From assembly GCA_044220875.1 (NCBI GenBank), contig JBGAQH010000003.1, positions 124,001 to 188,000 of the forward strand: a stretch of DNA of 64,000 bases, written 5' to 3'. The notes beneath the pieces are model-generated. The model did not search any database, was not told the origin of the DNA, and saw only the letters and a program-made list of their open reading frames with translations. The translations under genes and the position numbers were made by a program. Every line of letters starts with the position of its first letter. Within the stretch, counting starts at the first letter, position 1. The DNA is from JAEUIT01 sp044220875 (GTDB lineage Bacteria > Planctomycetota > Phycisphaerae > Phycisphaerales > SM1A02). This document shows, piece by piece, positions 52,926 to 61,191 of the stretch.

Positions 52926-53903
52926 ATGTCCCTGGTCAAACGGATTCTTGTCACCGGCGGCGCGGGCTTCCTCGGGTCGCACCTCTGCGAGCGGCTGGTG
53001 AAGCAGGGCCACGACGTGGTCTGCCTGGACAACTTCTTCACGAGCCAGAAGTCGAACATCGACCACCTGCTGGGGCTCCGCAACTTCGAGCTGGTCCGTC
53101 ACGACGTGACCGAGCCGATCATGCTCGAGGTCGACGAGATCTTCAATCTCGCCTGCCCCGCGGCGCCCGGCCACTACCAGTACAACCCGATCAAGACGAC
53201 GAAGACGAGCGTCATCGGCGCGATCAACATGCTCGGCCTGGCCAAGCGGGTGCGGGCCAAGATCCTGCACGCCTCGACCAGCGAGGTCTACGGCGATCCG
53301 GACGTCCATCCGCAGCCGGAGAGCTATCGCGGCAACGTCAATCCGATCGGCCCGCGGGCCTGCTACGACGAGGGCAAGCGCTGCGCCGAGACGCTCATGT
53401 TCGACTACCACCGGCAAAACAAGGTGCGGATCCGCGTCATCCGCATCTTCAACACCTACGGGCCGCGCATGCATCCCTACGACGGCCGGGTCGTGAGCAA
53501 CTTCATCCGCCAGGCGATCGTCGGCGAGCCGATCACGCTCTACGGTGACGGCTCCCAAACGCGCTCGTTCTGCTTCGTCGATGACCTCATCGACGGCATG
53601 CTGGCGATGATGGCCGCCCCGGACGACTTCATCGGGCCGGTGAATCTCGGCAACCCTGGCGAGTTCACCATCCGCGAACTTGCCGAGCGGGTGGTGAAGG
53701 AAGTCGGCGGCCGCTCCTCGATCGTGCAGGCCCGTGACCTCCCGCCGGATGATCCGAAGCAGCGCAAGCCCGACATCACCCTGGCCCGGACTCGCCTTGG
53801 GTGGGAGCCGAAGGTGCCCCTGGCGGAGGGACTGAAGACGACCATCGGGTACTTCCGCTCGATCGACCTCTCGCGGTACCGGCCTCCGACCCCAAACTTC
53901 TGA
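52926..53903 (+). CDS. UDP-glucuronate decarboxylase (UDP-xylose synthase), SDR family
   Basis: 325 residues. The NAD-binding motif is RILVTGGAGFLGSHL, the catalytic SxnYxxxK set is AST-SEVYGDP and CYDEGKRCAETL, and FNTYGPRMHPYDGRVVSNFI and GSQTRSFCFVDDLIDGM are typical of UXS enzymes. It makes UDP-xylose for surface polysaccharides. A TACAGT -10-like element ends eight bases before the ATG, suggesting a very short 5' leader. It is divergent from anmK. Confidence 0.9.
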   Translation: MSLVKRILVTGGAGFLGSHLCERLVKQGHDVVCLDNFFTSQKSNIDHLLGLRNFELVRHDVTEPIMLEVDEIFNLACPAAPGHYQYNPIKTTKTSVIGAINMLGLAKRVRAKILHASTSEVYGDPDVHPQPESYRGNVNPIGPRACYDEGKRCAETLMFDYHRQNKVRIRVIRIFNTYGPRMHPYDGRVVSNFIRQAIVGEPITLYGDGSQTRSFCFVDDLIDGMLAMMAAPDDFIGPVNLGNPGEFTIRELAERVVKEVGGRSSIVQARDLPPDDPKQRKPDITLARTRLGWEPKVPLAEGLKTTIGYFRSIDLSRYRPPTPNF

Positions 53904-54108
53904 CGACCCCCGTTTCGCCGCGACCATGGCCACGCTCTGTGGACAACTCCTGAGCGCCGCGGTGGTGGAATTTCTGCCTGTTTTGAGCGAATCGACGGCG
54001 CGCGAGGGTAAGGTGTCTGGCGTCGGGAAAGGAACGAGCTCGTACGGCCAGCTCGAAGAGCTGTCCGAACGGCCTCCAACTTTCATCCGAAAATTCACCA
54101 AACATCCC
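53904..54108. other. Non-coding gap upstream of the recA promoter
   Basis: I see no gene here. The last 40 bases are locally AT-richer (TTTCATCCGAAAATTCACC), as expected just upstream of a promoter. Confidence 0.5.
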
Positions 54109-54136
54109 TTGACGACTCGACAGGGTTCGCTACCGT
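54109..54136 (+). promoter_or_regulatory. Candidate sigma70-type promoter for recA
   Basis: TTGACG (54109-54114) and TACCGT (54131-54136) are separated by 16 bases and preceded by an AT-rich stretch. Transcription would begin near 54143 and give a leader of about 530 bases. No recognisable LexA box (GAAC-N4-GTTC or CTGT-N8-ACAG) is visible. Confidence 0.45.
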
Positions 54137-54142
54137 ACGGAC

Positions 54143-54669
54143 TCCAAACGGAAGCGGACACGCGACACAGCGAGTCAGGCAACTTCAGTTCGGTGCGGAC
54201 GGTGCCAGATGCGTGCCCGTGAGGCGGTGCAAGCCGCCTCCGTCCACGCGACGGGACAGGCCGCGGAAGGCCGTAGGTCATCACCGCCCGCCGCTTTCTT
54301 CCAGCGCTGCTCCAGCGTCGGGAGAGGAGCGGGTACCAAGACTCGGCGGAGAGCGATGGGGGGTGCGGCCCCCGCGTTCGCCGGCCGAATCCATCCGCCA
54401 CGTCAGCAAGCGTGGGAGCCTTGCGAGGCGACCGGCAGCGCGACTGGCGGATGAAGGGCGCCCATGAACCTGAACCGACAGGTGAGTGGGCCGGTGAACG
54501 GGCGGATGATCGGGATGTCTGGATTCCACTCGCTGTGTCGCGACCGCAGCCGTCTGAGTGCGAGCCGCCGCTCAACGCGGCATGTCCCGCTCTCCGACAC
54601 CCAACAGCAATCACCACAGTTGAAGTTCATTCAGGTTCAGGAAGACCACACGCCACAGGAAGGCACACC
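54143..54669 (+). other. Long, structured recA leader without a convincing ORF
   Basis: About 530 bases precede recA. Several stems are visible: GAGGCGG/CCGCCTC around TGCAAG (54221-54240), a GGCC...GGCC stem near 54255, and a G-run/C-run stem near 54357-54373. The segment around 54225-54260 has a faint resemblance to cobalamin-riboswitch core spacing (GGTGCAAG then CGGGAC), but the later B12 box is not present. Short open frames here have poor starts. It may be a structured RNA or simply an untranslated leader. Confidence 0.4.
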
Positions 54670-56043
54670 ATGGCCAAGGGCACGATCGAAGACAAGCCGG
54701 CAACCACTCCGAACGCCATTCACAGCAGGATGACCAGTCCGCCAAGCGGATCGTCGACGGGCATGCCTTCCGGCGCAGCGCCCGGGTCTTCCTCGGTCTC
54801 CTCGGCATCCTCGGCGCAGGGGGGGGCGCCGAACACTCAGAAGCCGTCGGCGGGCAGCGCCGCGCCGGCGTCATCAAATGGAGCGAAGGAGACGTCGCGG
54901 GTGGCGCCTCCGACGGGCATCGTCGGATCCTCGCGTGTCTCCAGCACCGCGAACACCCACGAGACGCGATTCGCTGATCCGAAGGCTGACCAGTCCATGG
55001 ACGCCAAGGGAAAGAGGGCTGCCCTTGAGCGGGCGATGGGGCAGATCGAGAAGACCTACGGCAAGGGCTCGATCATGACCCTGGATGGCGACAACACGCC
55101 CCAGATTCCCTCGGTCTCGACGGGAGCGATCAGTCTTGACCTCGCACTCGGCGGACGGGGCTTGCCGCGCGGTCGTGTCGTTGAGATCTTCGGACCGGAA
55201 TCCTCGGGCAAGACGACGCTGGCCCTCACCGTCATCGCCAACGCGCAGCGGGCGGGCGGCGCGGTGGCGTTCATCGACGCAGAGCATGCGCTCGATCCGA
55301 ACTGGGCAAAGAAGCTCGGCGTGAATCTCGACGAGATGCTCGTTTCGCAGCCGGACACCGGCGAGCAGGCGCTTGAAATCTGCGAACTGCTGGTTCGCTC
55401 GAACGCGATCGACGTCATCGTGGTCGACTCCGTGGCCGCCCTCATCCCCAAGGCGGAAATCGAGGGCGAGATGGGCGACAGCCATGTCGGCCTGCAGGCT
55501 CGCCTCATGAGCCAGGCACTCCGCAAGCTGACCGGTGCGATCTCGAAGAGCGAGACCATCGTCATCTTCATCAACCAGCTTCGCGAGAAGATCGGCGTGA
55601 TGTTCGGCTCGCCCGAGACCACCACTGGTGGCCGCGCCCTCAAGTTCTACGCCTCGGTGCGCATTGACATCCGCCGCATCGGCGCGATCAAGGACGGCGA
55701 GGTCAACGTCGGCAATCGGGTGCGAGCCAAGGTCGTGAAGAACAAGATCGCCCCGCCATTCCGTGAGGCCGAGTTCGACATCATGTTCGACGAGGGAATC
55801 AGCACGTCGGGCGACCTGCTCGATCTCGCCGCGGCTGATTCGGTCATCGACAAGAGCGGCGCATGGTTCTCGTACGGGGCGACTCGGCTTGGCCAGGGAC
55901 GCGAGAACGCCAAGCTCTTCCTACGGCAGAACCCCGATCTCTTCGCAGAGATCCGCGCTGCAGTCCTGAAGAAGCGGCTCTCCAGTCCGTCAGTTCCCAC
56001 CAAGGCTGCTGCGTCGGCTCCCGCCGGCGATGCGGATGACTGA
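54670..56043 (+). CDS. recA: Recombinase A with a 109-residue low-complexity N-terminal extension
   Basis: 457 residues from the ATG at 54670, which has an excellent AGGAAGG ribosome site seven bases upstream. A canonical RecA of 348 residues begins at the internal ATG 54997 (MDAKGKRAALERAM). The core is complete: Walker A GPESSGKTT, FIDAEHALDP, VVDSVAALIP, the L1/L2 loops (MGDSHVGLQARLMSQALRKL, FINQLREKIGVMFGSPETTTGG) and KVVKNKIAPPF. The extension is Ser/Pro/Ala/Thr-rich and contains an eight-G run at 54819-54826. It acts in strand exchange and the DNA-damage response. Confidence 0.95.
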   Translation: MAKGTIEDKPATTPNAIHSRMTSPPSGSSTGMPSGAAPGSSSVSSASSAQGGAPNTQKPSAGSAAPASSNGAKETSRVAPPTGIVGSSRVSSTANTHETRFADPKADQSMDAKGKRAALERAMGQIEKTYGKGSIMTLDGDNTPQIPSVSTGAISLDLALGGRGLPRGRVVEIFGPESSGKTTLALTVIANAQRAGGAVAFIDAEHALDPNWAKKLGVNLDEMLVSQPDTGEQALEICELLVRSNAIDVIVVDSVAALIPKAEIEGEMGDSHVGLQARLMSQALRKLTGAISKSETIVIFINQLREKIGVMFGSPETTTGGRALKFYASVRIDIRRIGAIKDGEVNVGNRVRAKVVKNKIAPPFREAEFDIMFDEGISTSGDLLDLAAADSVIDKSGAWFSYGATRLGQGRENAKLFLRQNPDLFAEIRAAVLKKRLSSPSVPTKAAASAPAGDADD

Positions 56044-56114
56044 GTGCGCCAACGCCTGGAGCCGGCGGGACGACCCCGCTGAGACGTGCCTTCTCCTAAT
56101 TCCTGATCGACTGC

Positions 56115-56148
56115 CGTACGGCCCCTGATGGAGGTCAGGGGCCGTACG
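56115..56148 (+). terminator. Hairpin terminator after recA
   Basis: CGTACGGCCCCTGA (56115-56128) is perfectly complementary to TCAGGGGCCGTACG (56135-56148) around TGGAGG. It lies 71 bases after the recA stop. No T-run follows. Confidence 0.75.
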
Positions 56149-56496
56149 ACGTCGATTCCATGTCGGAGCGACGGGACCGAATCATGGTGCCGAGCTTCGG
56201 TGTCGGCTGCCCCGTGTCGGAGCGGTGCAGCCGGCGCAGGCGGCGAGCAGCGGGTGGGTGGCGCCCTGTCGGAGGGGATGGGGCGCCATTCCCCCGCGCT
56301 CGCGGCCTCCATGGACAATGTTGGGGACACGGAGAGGCTCCCAAATCCGTCCAGGGCGACGTCATGTGGTTGAAGCACTGGGGCTGGAGCGAGAATCAGG
56401 ATCGGCTACGTCTCCGCGCGTGCGAGGGCACTCGAATGCGTCGCATCGCGGCCGGTTGGCGACATCGATGGCTGGTGCTACCATGCCCCGCTTCCC
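56149..56496. other. Gap between recA terminator and tRNA-Leu
   Basis: About 350 bases with no gene I can support. It should hold the tRNA promoter, but I could not pick a clear -35/-10 pair. Confidence 0.5.
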
Positions 56497-56582
56497 GCGG
56501 ATGTGGCGGAACTGGCAGACGCGCAAGATTCAGGTTCTTGTGGGAGTAAAATCCCGTGGAGGTTCGATTCCTCTCATCCGCA
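56497..56582 (+). tRNA. tRNA-Leu (anticodon CAG)
   Basis: 86 bases. The acceptor arms GCGGATG and CATCCGC pair perfectly, followed by discriminator A; CCA is not encoded. The D arm contains TGGCGGAACTGGCAGAC, typical of Leu tRNAs. The anticodon stem is CAAGA/TCTTG with loop TTCAGGT, so the anticodon is CAG, reading CTG. A long variable arm (TGGGAGTAAAATCCCGT) and the GGTTCGATTCC T arm complete a class II tRNA. Confidence 0.96.
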
Positions 56583-56823
56583 TTCGAGCCCGGCCAGTTG
56601 GTCGGGCTCGTTCACTTGAGCGAGGTCCGGGGCGCTTGCCCGGACCGACGGGTCGCGTTCGGTCACGCAGCGCCGAGCGCGATCGCCTTGCGCGGCAACC
56701 TTGCGCACCGAGGGCGTCGCTGCCTGGTCACGGTGTCAAGCGACGTGATGGTGCGGCGGGCCGCGCGTCCGCCCGCGCCTCCGCTGCCCACCTGCCCAAT
56801 TCGAGGCGTCAGCAAAGCGACTC
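56583..56823. other. Gap between tRNA-Leu and the cysteine desulfurase gene
   Basis: 240 bases. Directly after the tRNA, GAGCCCGGCC and GGTCGGGCTC can form a stem (about 56586-56609) that probably ends the tRNA transcript. Nothing else is recognisable. Confidence 0.45.
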
Positions 56824-58014
56824 ATGCCTGAACTTCTCTACCTGGACAACAACGCCACGACGCAGCCGCTTCCGGAGGTCGTTGCGGCGATGGGCGAGTG
56901 CCTCGGTTGCGACTGGGCGAATCCGTCGAGCATCCATCGGGCGGGAACGTCCGCTCGTCGCCGGGTCGAGCTGGCGCGGGAGTCGGTGTCGCGGCTCATC
57001 GGCTGCCAGGAGCGCGAGCTGATCTTCTGTTCGGGAGGAACGGAGTCGACGAACCTCGCCATCCTCGGTTCGCTCGAGCTGATGCAGTCCTCCGTGCCGA
57101 CACGTCGTGTGCTGATCACGAGCAGGCTCGAGCACAGCGCGGTCCGGGAGACGGCCGACGCGTGGACTCGGCGCGGCGGGGAAGTCGTCTGGGCCCGCCA
57201 CGAGCCATCCGGGGTCGTGGACCTCGACTGGCTCGCATCGACGCTCTCCGCCCGCGCAGACGAAGTGGCGTTGGTCAGCCTGATGTGGGTCAACAACGAG
57301 ACGGGCGTGATCGCTCCGATCGATCGCATCGGGGCCCTCTGCCGTGAGCACGACGTCCGATTCCACACCGACGCCACGCAGCGCGTCGGGCGAATGCCCG
57401 TCGATGCCGCATCGCTGCAGGTTGACCTGCTGAGCTTCGCGGCGCACAAGTTTCACGGCCCAAAGGGCATCGGCGGCCTTTACGTCCGCAGGGGCGTGCG
57501 GATCGAGCGTCAGATCATCGGTGGGCCGCAAGAGCGGGACCGACGTGGTGGCACCGAGAATGTTCCCGGGATCGTCGGTATGGGCGTTGCTGCCGACGCC
57601 GCGCGCCTCTGGATGGCTTCCGACGGACCGAACAGCCGCGGTCAGCTTGGACTCCTCTGCGAGCGCCTCGAGCGAGGCATCCTCTCGCGGTGCCCAGGCG
57701 CGACGGTGAATGGCTTCGACGCGCCGCGCATCTGGTCGACGACGAACATCGCGTTCCCGCGTCTGGAGGCCGAGGCCATCTTGCTCCTCCTCTCCGAACG
57801 GGGGGTATGCGCAAGCGCTGGCGCCGCGTGCAGCAGCGGAAGCCTCGATCCCAGTCCGGTCCTTCTCGCGATGGGCGTTCCGCCCGAGTTGGCCCATGGC
57901 TCGGTGCGATTCTCGCTGTCGCGCTTTACGTCAGTGGCGGATGTCGATCGCGCCCTCGAGATCATCCCGGCGTGCATCGCGAAGCTGGCGCGCAGCAGCG
58001 ACGCCGCGATCTGA
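56824..58014 (+). CDS. Cysteine desulfurase (NifS/IscS family)
   Basis: 396 residues. YLDNNATTQPLPEVVAAM is the family N-terminus; FCSGGTESTNLAI, EHSAV and HTDATQRVGRMPVD hold the PLP phosphate and ring contacts. The PLP lysine is in SFAAHKFHGPKGIGGLYV, and the sulfur-accepting cysteine in CASAGAACSSGSLDPSPVL. It takes sulfur from cysteine for Fe-S clusters and thiolated tRNA. No isc or suf scaffold gene is adjacent. The short gap between the Cys loop and SGS places it in the group I (NifS/IscS) type. Confidence 0.93.
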   Translation: MPELLYLDNNATTQPLPEVVAAMGECLGCDWANPSSIHRAGTSARRRVELARESVSRLIGCQERELIFCSGGTESTNLAILGSLELMQSSVPTRRVLITSRLEHSAVRETADAWTRRGGEVVWARHEPSGVVDLDWLASTLSARADEVALVSLMWVNNETGVIAPIDRIGALCREHDVRFHTDATQRVGRMPVDAASLQVDLLSFAAHKFHGPKGIGGLYVRRGVRIERQIIGGPQERDRRGGTENVPGIVGMGVAADAARLWMASDGPNSRGQLGLLCERLERGILSRCPGATVNGFDAPRIWSTTNIAFPRLEAEAILLLLSERGVCASAGAACSSGSLDPSPVLLAMGVPPELAHGSVRFSLSRFTSVADVDRALEIIPACIAKLARSSDAAI

Positions 58015-58086
58015 AGCCGCACGCGGTCGCCAACGGCGCCGCGCGGCCAGCCGCGCCGCGATCTCGGCGCCCGCCGACGTTCGCGC

Positions 58087-59829
58087 TCACCGGCGCTTTC
58101 GATACCACTCAATGAGCGCGTTCGTGCTTCCGTCGTGCGCGAGCTTCGGCTTTGACTCGTGAAGCTCCGCGATGATGCGCTTGGCCAGCACCTTGCCGAG
58201 CTCGACGCCCCATTGGTCGAAGCTGTTGACGTTCCAGATCGTCCCCTGCACGAAGACCTTGTGCTCGTAGAGCGCAATGAGGCGACCGAGGACGCGCGGG
58301 GTCAGCGCCTCGCCCAGAACGGTCGTGCTGGGCCTGTTGCCCTCGAAGACCTTGTGCGGAACGAGCCACGACGGGACTCCCTCCGACGCGACCTCGTCCT
58401 TGCTCTTGCCGAACGCCAGCGCTTCGGCCTGGGCGAACATGTTCGCAAGAAGCTGGTCGTGCTGGTCGGCCACGGGGTTGATCGGCCGGCAGAAGCCGAT
58501 GAAGTCGCAGGGTACCGTCCACGAGCCCTGATGGATCATCTGGTAGAAGGCATGCTGCCCGTTGGTTCCGGGCTGCCCCCAGATCACGGGACAGGTGTCG
58601 TACCCGACCCGCCTGCCGTCGAGCGTCACGGTCTTGCCGTTGCTCTCCATCTCCAGCTGCTGGAGGTAGGCGCTGAACCGGCTGAGGTACTGGTCGTAGG
58701 GCAGGACGGCGACGGAGCCGGCGCCGAGGAAGTTGGCGTTCCAGATGCCGCACAGGGCCATGAGCACCGGAAGGTTCTTCGCCAGCGGCGCGGTGGCGAA
58801 GTGCTGGTCCATGTCGCGGAATCCGCCTAACAGTTCGTTGAAGCCGTCCGGTCCGACCGCGATCATCGTCGAGAGGCCGATCGCAGAGTCCATCGAGTAG
58901 CGGCCGCCGACCCAATCCCAGAAACCGAACATGTTCGCGGTGTCGATCCCGAACTTCGCGACCTCCTCGGCGTTGGTCGACACGGCGACGAAGTGCTTCG
59001 CCGTCGCCTTCGAATCGCCCTTGAACGCCTTGAGGCACCAGGTCCGCGCCGCCTTGGCGTTGCTCATGGTCTCGAGCGTCGTGAACGTCTTGCTTGACAC
59101 GACGAACAGCGTCGTCGACGGGTCGAGGTCGCGCACCGCCTCGGAGAAGTCGGTCGGGTCGACGTTGCTCACGAATCGGAAGGTCAGCCCGCGGTCCGCG
59201 AAGGAGCGAAGCGCCTCGTAGGCCATCGCCGGGCCGAGGTCGCTTCCGCCGATGCCGATGTTCACGATCGCGGTGATCGGCTTCCCGGAATGCCCGAGCC
59301 ACTTGCGGTCGCGGACCCGCTTCGCGAACGCCGCCATGCGGTCAAGCGTCGCGTGCACCTCGGGCACGACGTTGAGACCGTCGACCTTGATCGTCGCGTT
59401 GCGCGGCGCCCGCAGCGCCGCATGCAGCACCGCGCGATGCTCGGTGACGTTGATCCGATCGCCACGGAACATCGCCTTGACCCGTCCGCGCACGTCCGCT
59501 GCCTCGGCAAGCTGCAGCAGGTCCGCCAGGATCGCATCGTCGATCCGCTGCTTCGAGAAGTCGGCCCGGAGATCCAGGGCCTCCACCGAGAACTTCGCCG
59601 CCCGCTTCGCGTCCTTGGCGAAGAGCTCCCGGAGCGAGAGTTTCGCGATCCGCTTGGCGTGGCCGGTCAGTGCCTTCCATGCCTCGGTTCGGTCCGGACG
59701 GAAGCCCCGGCAGAGGGAGGAATCCTTGGGGGCGGTCTCGGCGGAGGGGCGACGCTTAGTGACGGGGCTGGGCACGATGAACTCCGGTGGCGCGAGGCCT
59801 GGGATGGGAACGACCGAAAATCCTTGCAT
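58087..59829 (-). CDS. pgi: Glucose-6-phosphate isomerase (catalytic Glu replaced by Gln)
   Basis: 580 residues from the ATG at 59829, slightly longer than the usual 550. The core matches Pgi throughout: NIGIGGSDLGPAMAYEAL, SKTFTTLETMSNA, WDWVGGRYSMDSAIGLS, GQHAFYQMIHQGS, DQHDQLLANMFAQ with the histidine, and the lysine in ELGKVLAKRI. The motif usually reading WGEPGTNGQH is WGQPGTNGQH here (codon CAG at 58574-58576), so the glutamate that moves the C1/C2 proton is missing. It interconverts glucose-6-P and fructose-6-P. It is convergent with cysteine desulfurase and divergent from tal. Confidence 0.92.
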   Translation of the reverse strand: MQGFSVVPIPGLAPPEFIVPSPVTKRRPSAETAPKDSSLCRGFRPDRTEAWKALTGHAKRIAKLSLRELFAKDAKRAAKFSVEALDLRADFSKQRIDDAILADLLQLAEAADVRGRVKAMFRGDRINVTEHRAVLHAALRAPRNATIKVDGLNVVPEVHATLDRMAAFAKRVRDRKWLGHSGKPITAIVNIGIGGSDLGPAMAYEALRSFADRGLTFRFVSNVDPTDFSEAVRDLDPSTTLFVVSSKTFTTLETMSNAKAARTWCLKAFKGDSKATAKHFVAVSTNAEEVAKFGIDTANMFGFWDWVGGRYSMDSAIGLSTMIAVGPDGFNELLGGFRDMDQHFATAPLAKNLPVLMALCGIWNANFLGAGSVAVLPYDQYLSRFSAYLQQLEMESNGKTVTLDGRRVGYDTCPVIWGQPGTNGQHAFYQMIHQGSWTVPCDFIGFCRPINPVADQHDQLLANMFAQAEALAFGKSKDEVASEGVPSWLVPHKVFEGNRPSTTVLGEALTPRVLGRLIALYEHKVFVQGTIWNVNSFDQWGVELGKVLAKRIIAELHESKPKLAHDGSTNALIEWYRKRR

Positions 59830-60031
59830 CGGTTCGATGACAGGGGTAGCTCGAAGGGGAGTTGCACCGCGGCCGCCCTTCGGGCGCCTTCCGCCCACCT
59901 TGGGGAACGCCGGGCGCACCGCCGGTCGATAGTGGGGGAGGTCGCGCGCCCCGCGCCCCCGGCACGGACCGCTCGGTTACCCTCCACGGGGACAGCCGCG
60001 GTCCCAGCCCCACCCTTACGAAGAGGTCGCC

Positions 60032-61126
60032 ATGGAAGGAACTCCGAACGTCACCGGTCGTCTCCGTCAGGTCGGTCAGAGCATCTGGCTCGACAACATC
60101 ACCCGACGGCTTCTCGACTCGGGAACGCTCGATCGCTACATCCGCGACCTCTCCGTCACCGGCCTCACCAGCAATCCGACGATCTTCGAGAAGGCCGTCT
60201 CGGGCTCGAGCGACTACGACTCCCAGGTTCGCTCGATGGCCGATCGGGTCCGCGACCCGGAGGCGATCTTCTTCGAACTCGCCATTACCGACCTCGTCCG
60301 CGCCGCGGACCTCTTCCGCCCGGTCCATGACCGTAGCGGCGGCGTCGACGGCTTCGTCTCCCTCGAAGTCTCGCCGATGCTCGCCAACGACACCAAGGCG
60401 ACGATCGAACAGGCGAAGTCGCTCTTCGCCAAGGCCAACCGGAAGAACCTCTACATCAAGGTCCCCGGAACGCCGGAGGGCATCCCCGCGATCGAGGAGC
60501 TCATCGCGGCGGGCATCCCGATCAACGTGACGCTCCTCTTCTCGAAGGCCCAGTACGTCGCCGCCGCCGAAGCCTATCTCCGCGGACTCGAGCGCCGCGC
60601 CGCCGCCGGCAAGAGCCTCGACGTCTCCTCCGTCGCCAGCCTCTTCATCTCGCGCTGGGATCGGGCGACGACCTCGTCGCTTCCCGCGCCGCTCCAGAAC
60701 AAGGTCGGCATCGCGGTCGGCGCCGAGTGCTACAAGGCCTACCTCGACCTCATCACCTCGCCGCGCTTCGCCGCCCTCGAGGCCAAGGGCGCCCGCCCAC
60801 AGCGCCTGCTCTACGCCTCGACCGGCACCAAGGACCCGGCGCTCCGCGCGTCGATGTATGTCGAAGCGTTAGCCAGCCCCAACACCGTGAACACGATGCC
60901 CGAGGAGACGCTTCTGGCCTTCTCGAAGGACGGTCGCCTCCGCGAGCTCGTCGCCACCGACGGCGTCGCCGCGGACCTGACGCTGAGCGAAGTCGCCAAG
61001 TGCGGCATCAACCTCTCGGCGGTCGCCCAGAAGCTCCAGGACGAGGGCCGCGATGCCTTCATCAAGAGCTGGAAGGACCTGATCGCGGTCGTCGAGAAGA
61101 AGGCCGGATCGCTCGTCGCCCGCTGA
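60032..61126 (+). CDS. tal: Transaldolase
   Basis: 364 residues with an AGAGG ribosome site. It belongs to the longer (about 370-residue) actinobacterial/cyanobacterial transaldolase type: QSIWLDNITRRLLDSG, VTGLTSNPTIFEKAV, and the Schiff-base lysine in NLYIKVPGTPEGIPAIEELIAAGIPINVTLLFS. VASLFISRWD and RLLYASTGTKDP follow. It transfers dihydroxyacetone units between sedoheptulose-7-P and glyceraldehyde-3-P in the pentose phosphate pathway. Divergent from pgi, with which it shares fructose-6-P. Confidence 0.94.
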   Translation: MEGTPNVTGRLRQVGQSIWLDNITRRLLDSGTLDRYIRDLSVTGLTSNPTIFEKAVSGSSDYDSQVRSMADRVRDPEAIFFELAITDLVRAADLFRPVHDRSGGVDGFVSLEVSPMLANDTKATIEQAKSLFAKANRKNLYIKVPGTPEGIPAIEELIAAGIPINVTLLFSKAQYVAAAEAYLRGLERRAAAGKSLDVSSVASLFISRWDRATTSSLPAPLQNKVGIAVGAECYKAYLDLITSPRFAALEAKGARPQRLLYASTGTKDPALRASMYVEALASPNTVNTMPEETLLAFSKDGRLRELVATDGVAADLTLSEVAKCGINLSAVAQKLQDEGRDAFIKSWKDLIAVVEKKAGSLVAR

Positions 61127-61191
61127 CGCGGTCCCTTCGGGCTCGCCGGTGAGCGCTTGGCCGTACGCGGCTCCGTTACACTGCGGAGCCC

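Noticed and set aside
54143..54669. Candidate RNase P RNA, tmRNA, 6S RNA or cobalamin riboswitch upstream of recA
   Set aside because: The diagnostic cores (GAGGAAAGTCC and ACAGAA for RNase P, the tmRNA acceptor and tag, the B12 box AGYCAGGAGACC) are not present; only scattered stems are seen.
54464..54733. 89-codon open frame overlapping the recA start
   Set aside because: No domain, poor start, overlaps the recA ribosome site and start in another frame, and shows no coding-like composition.
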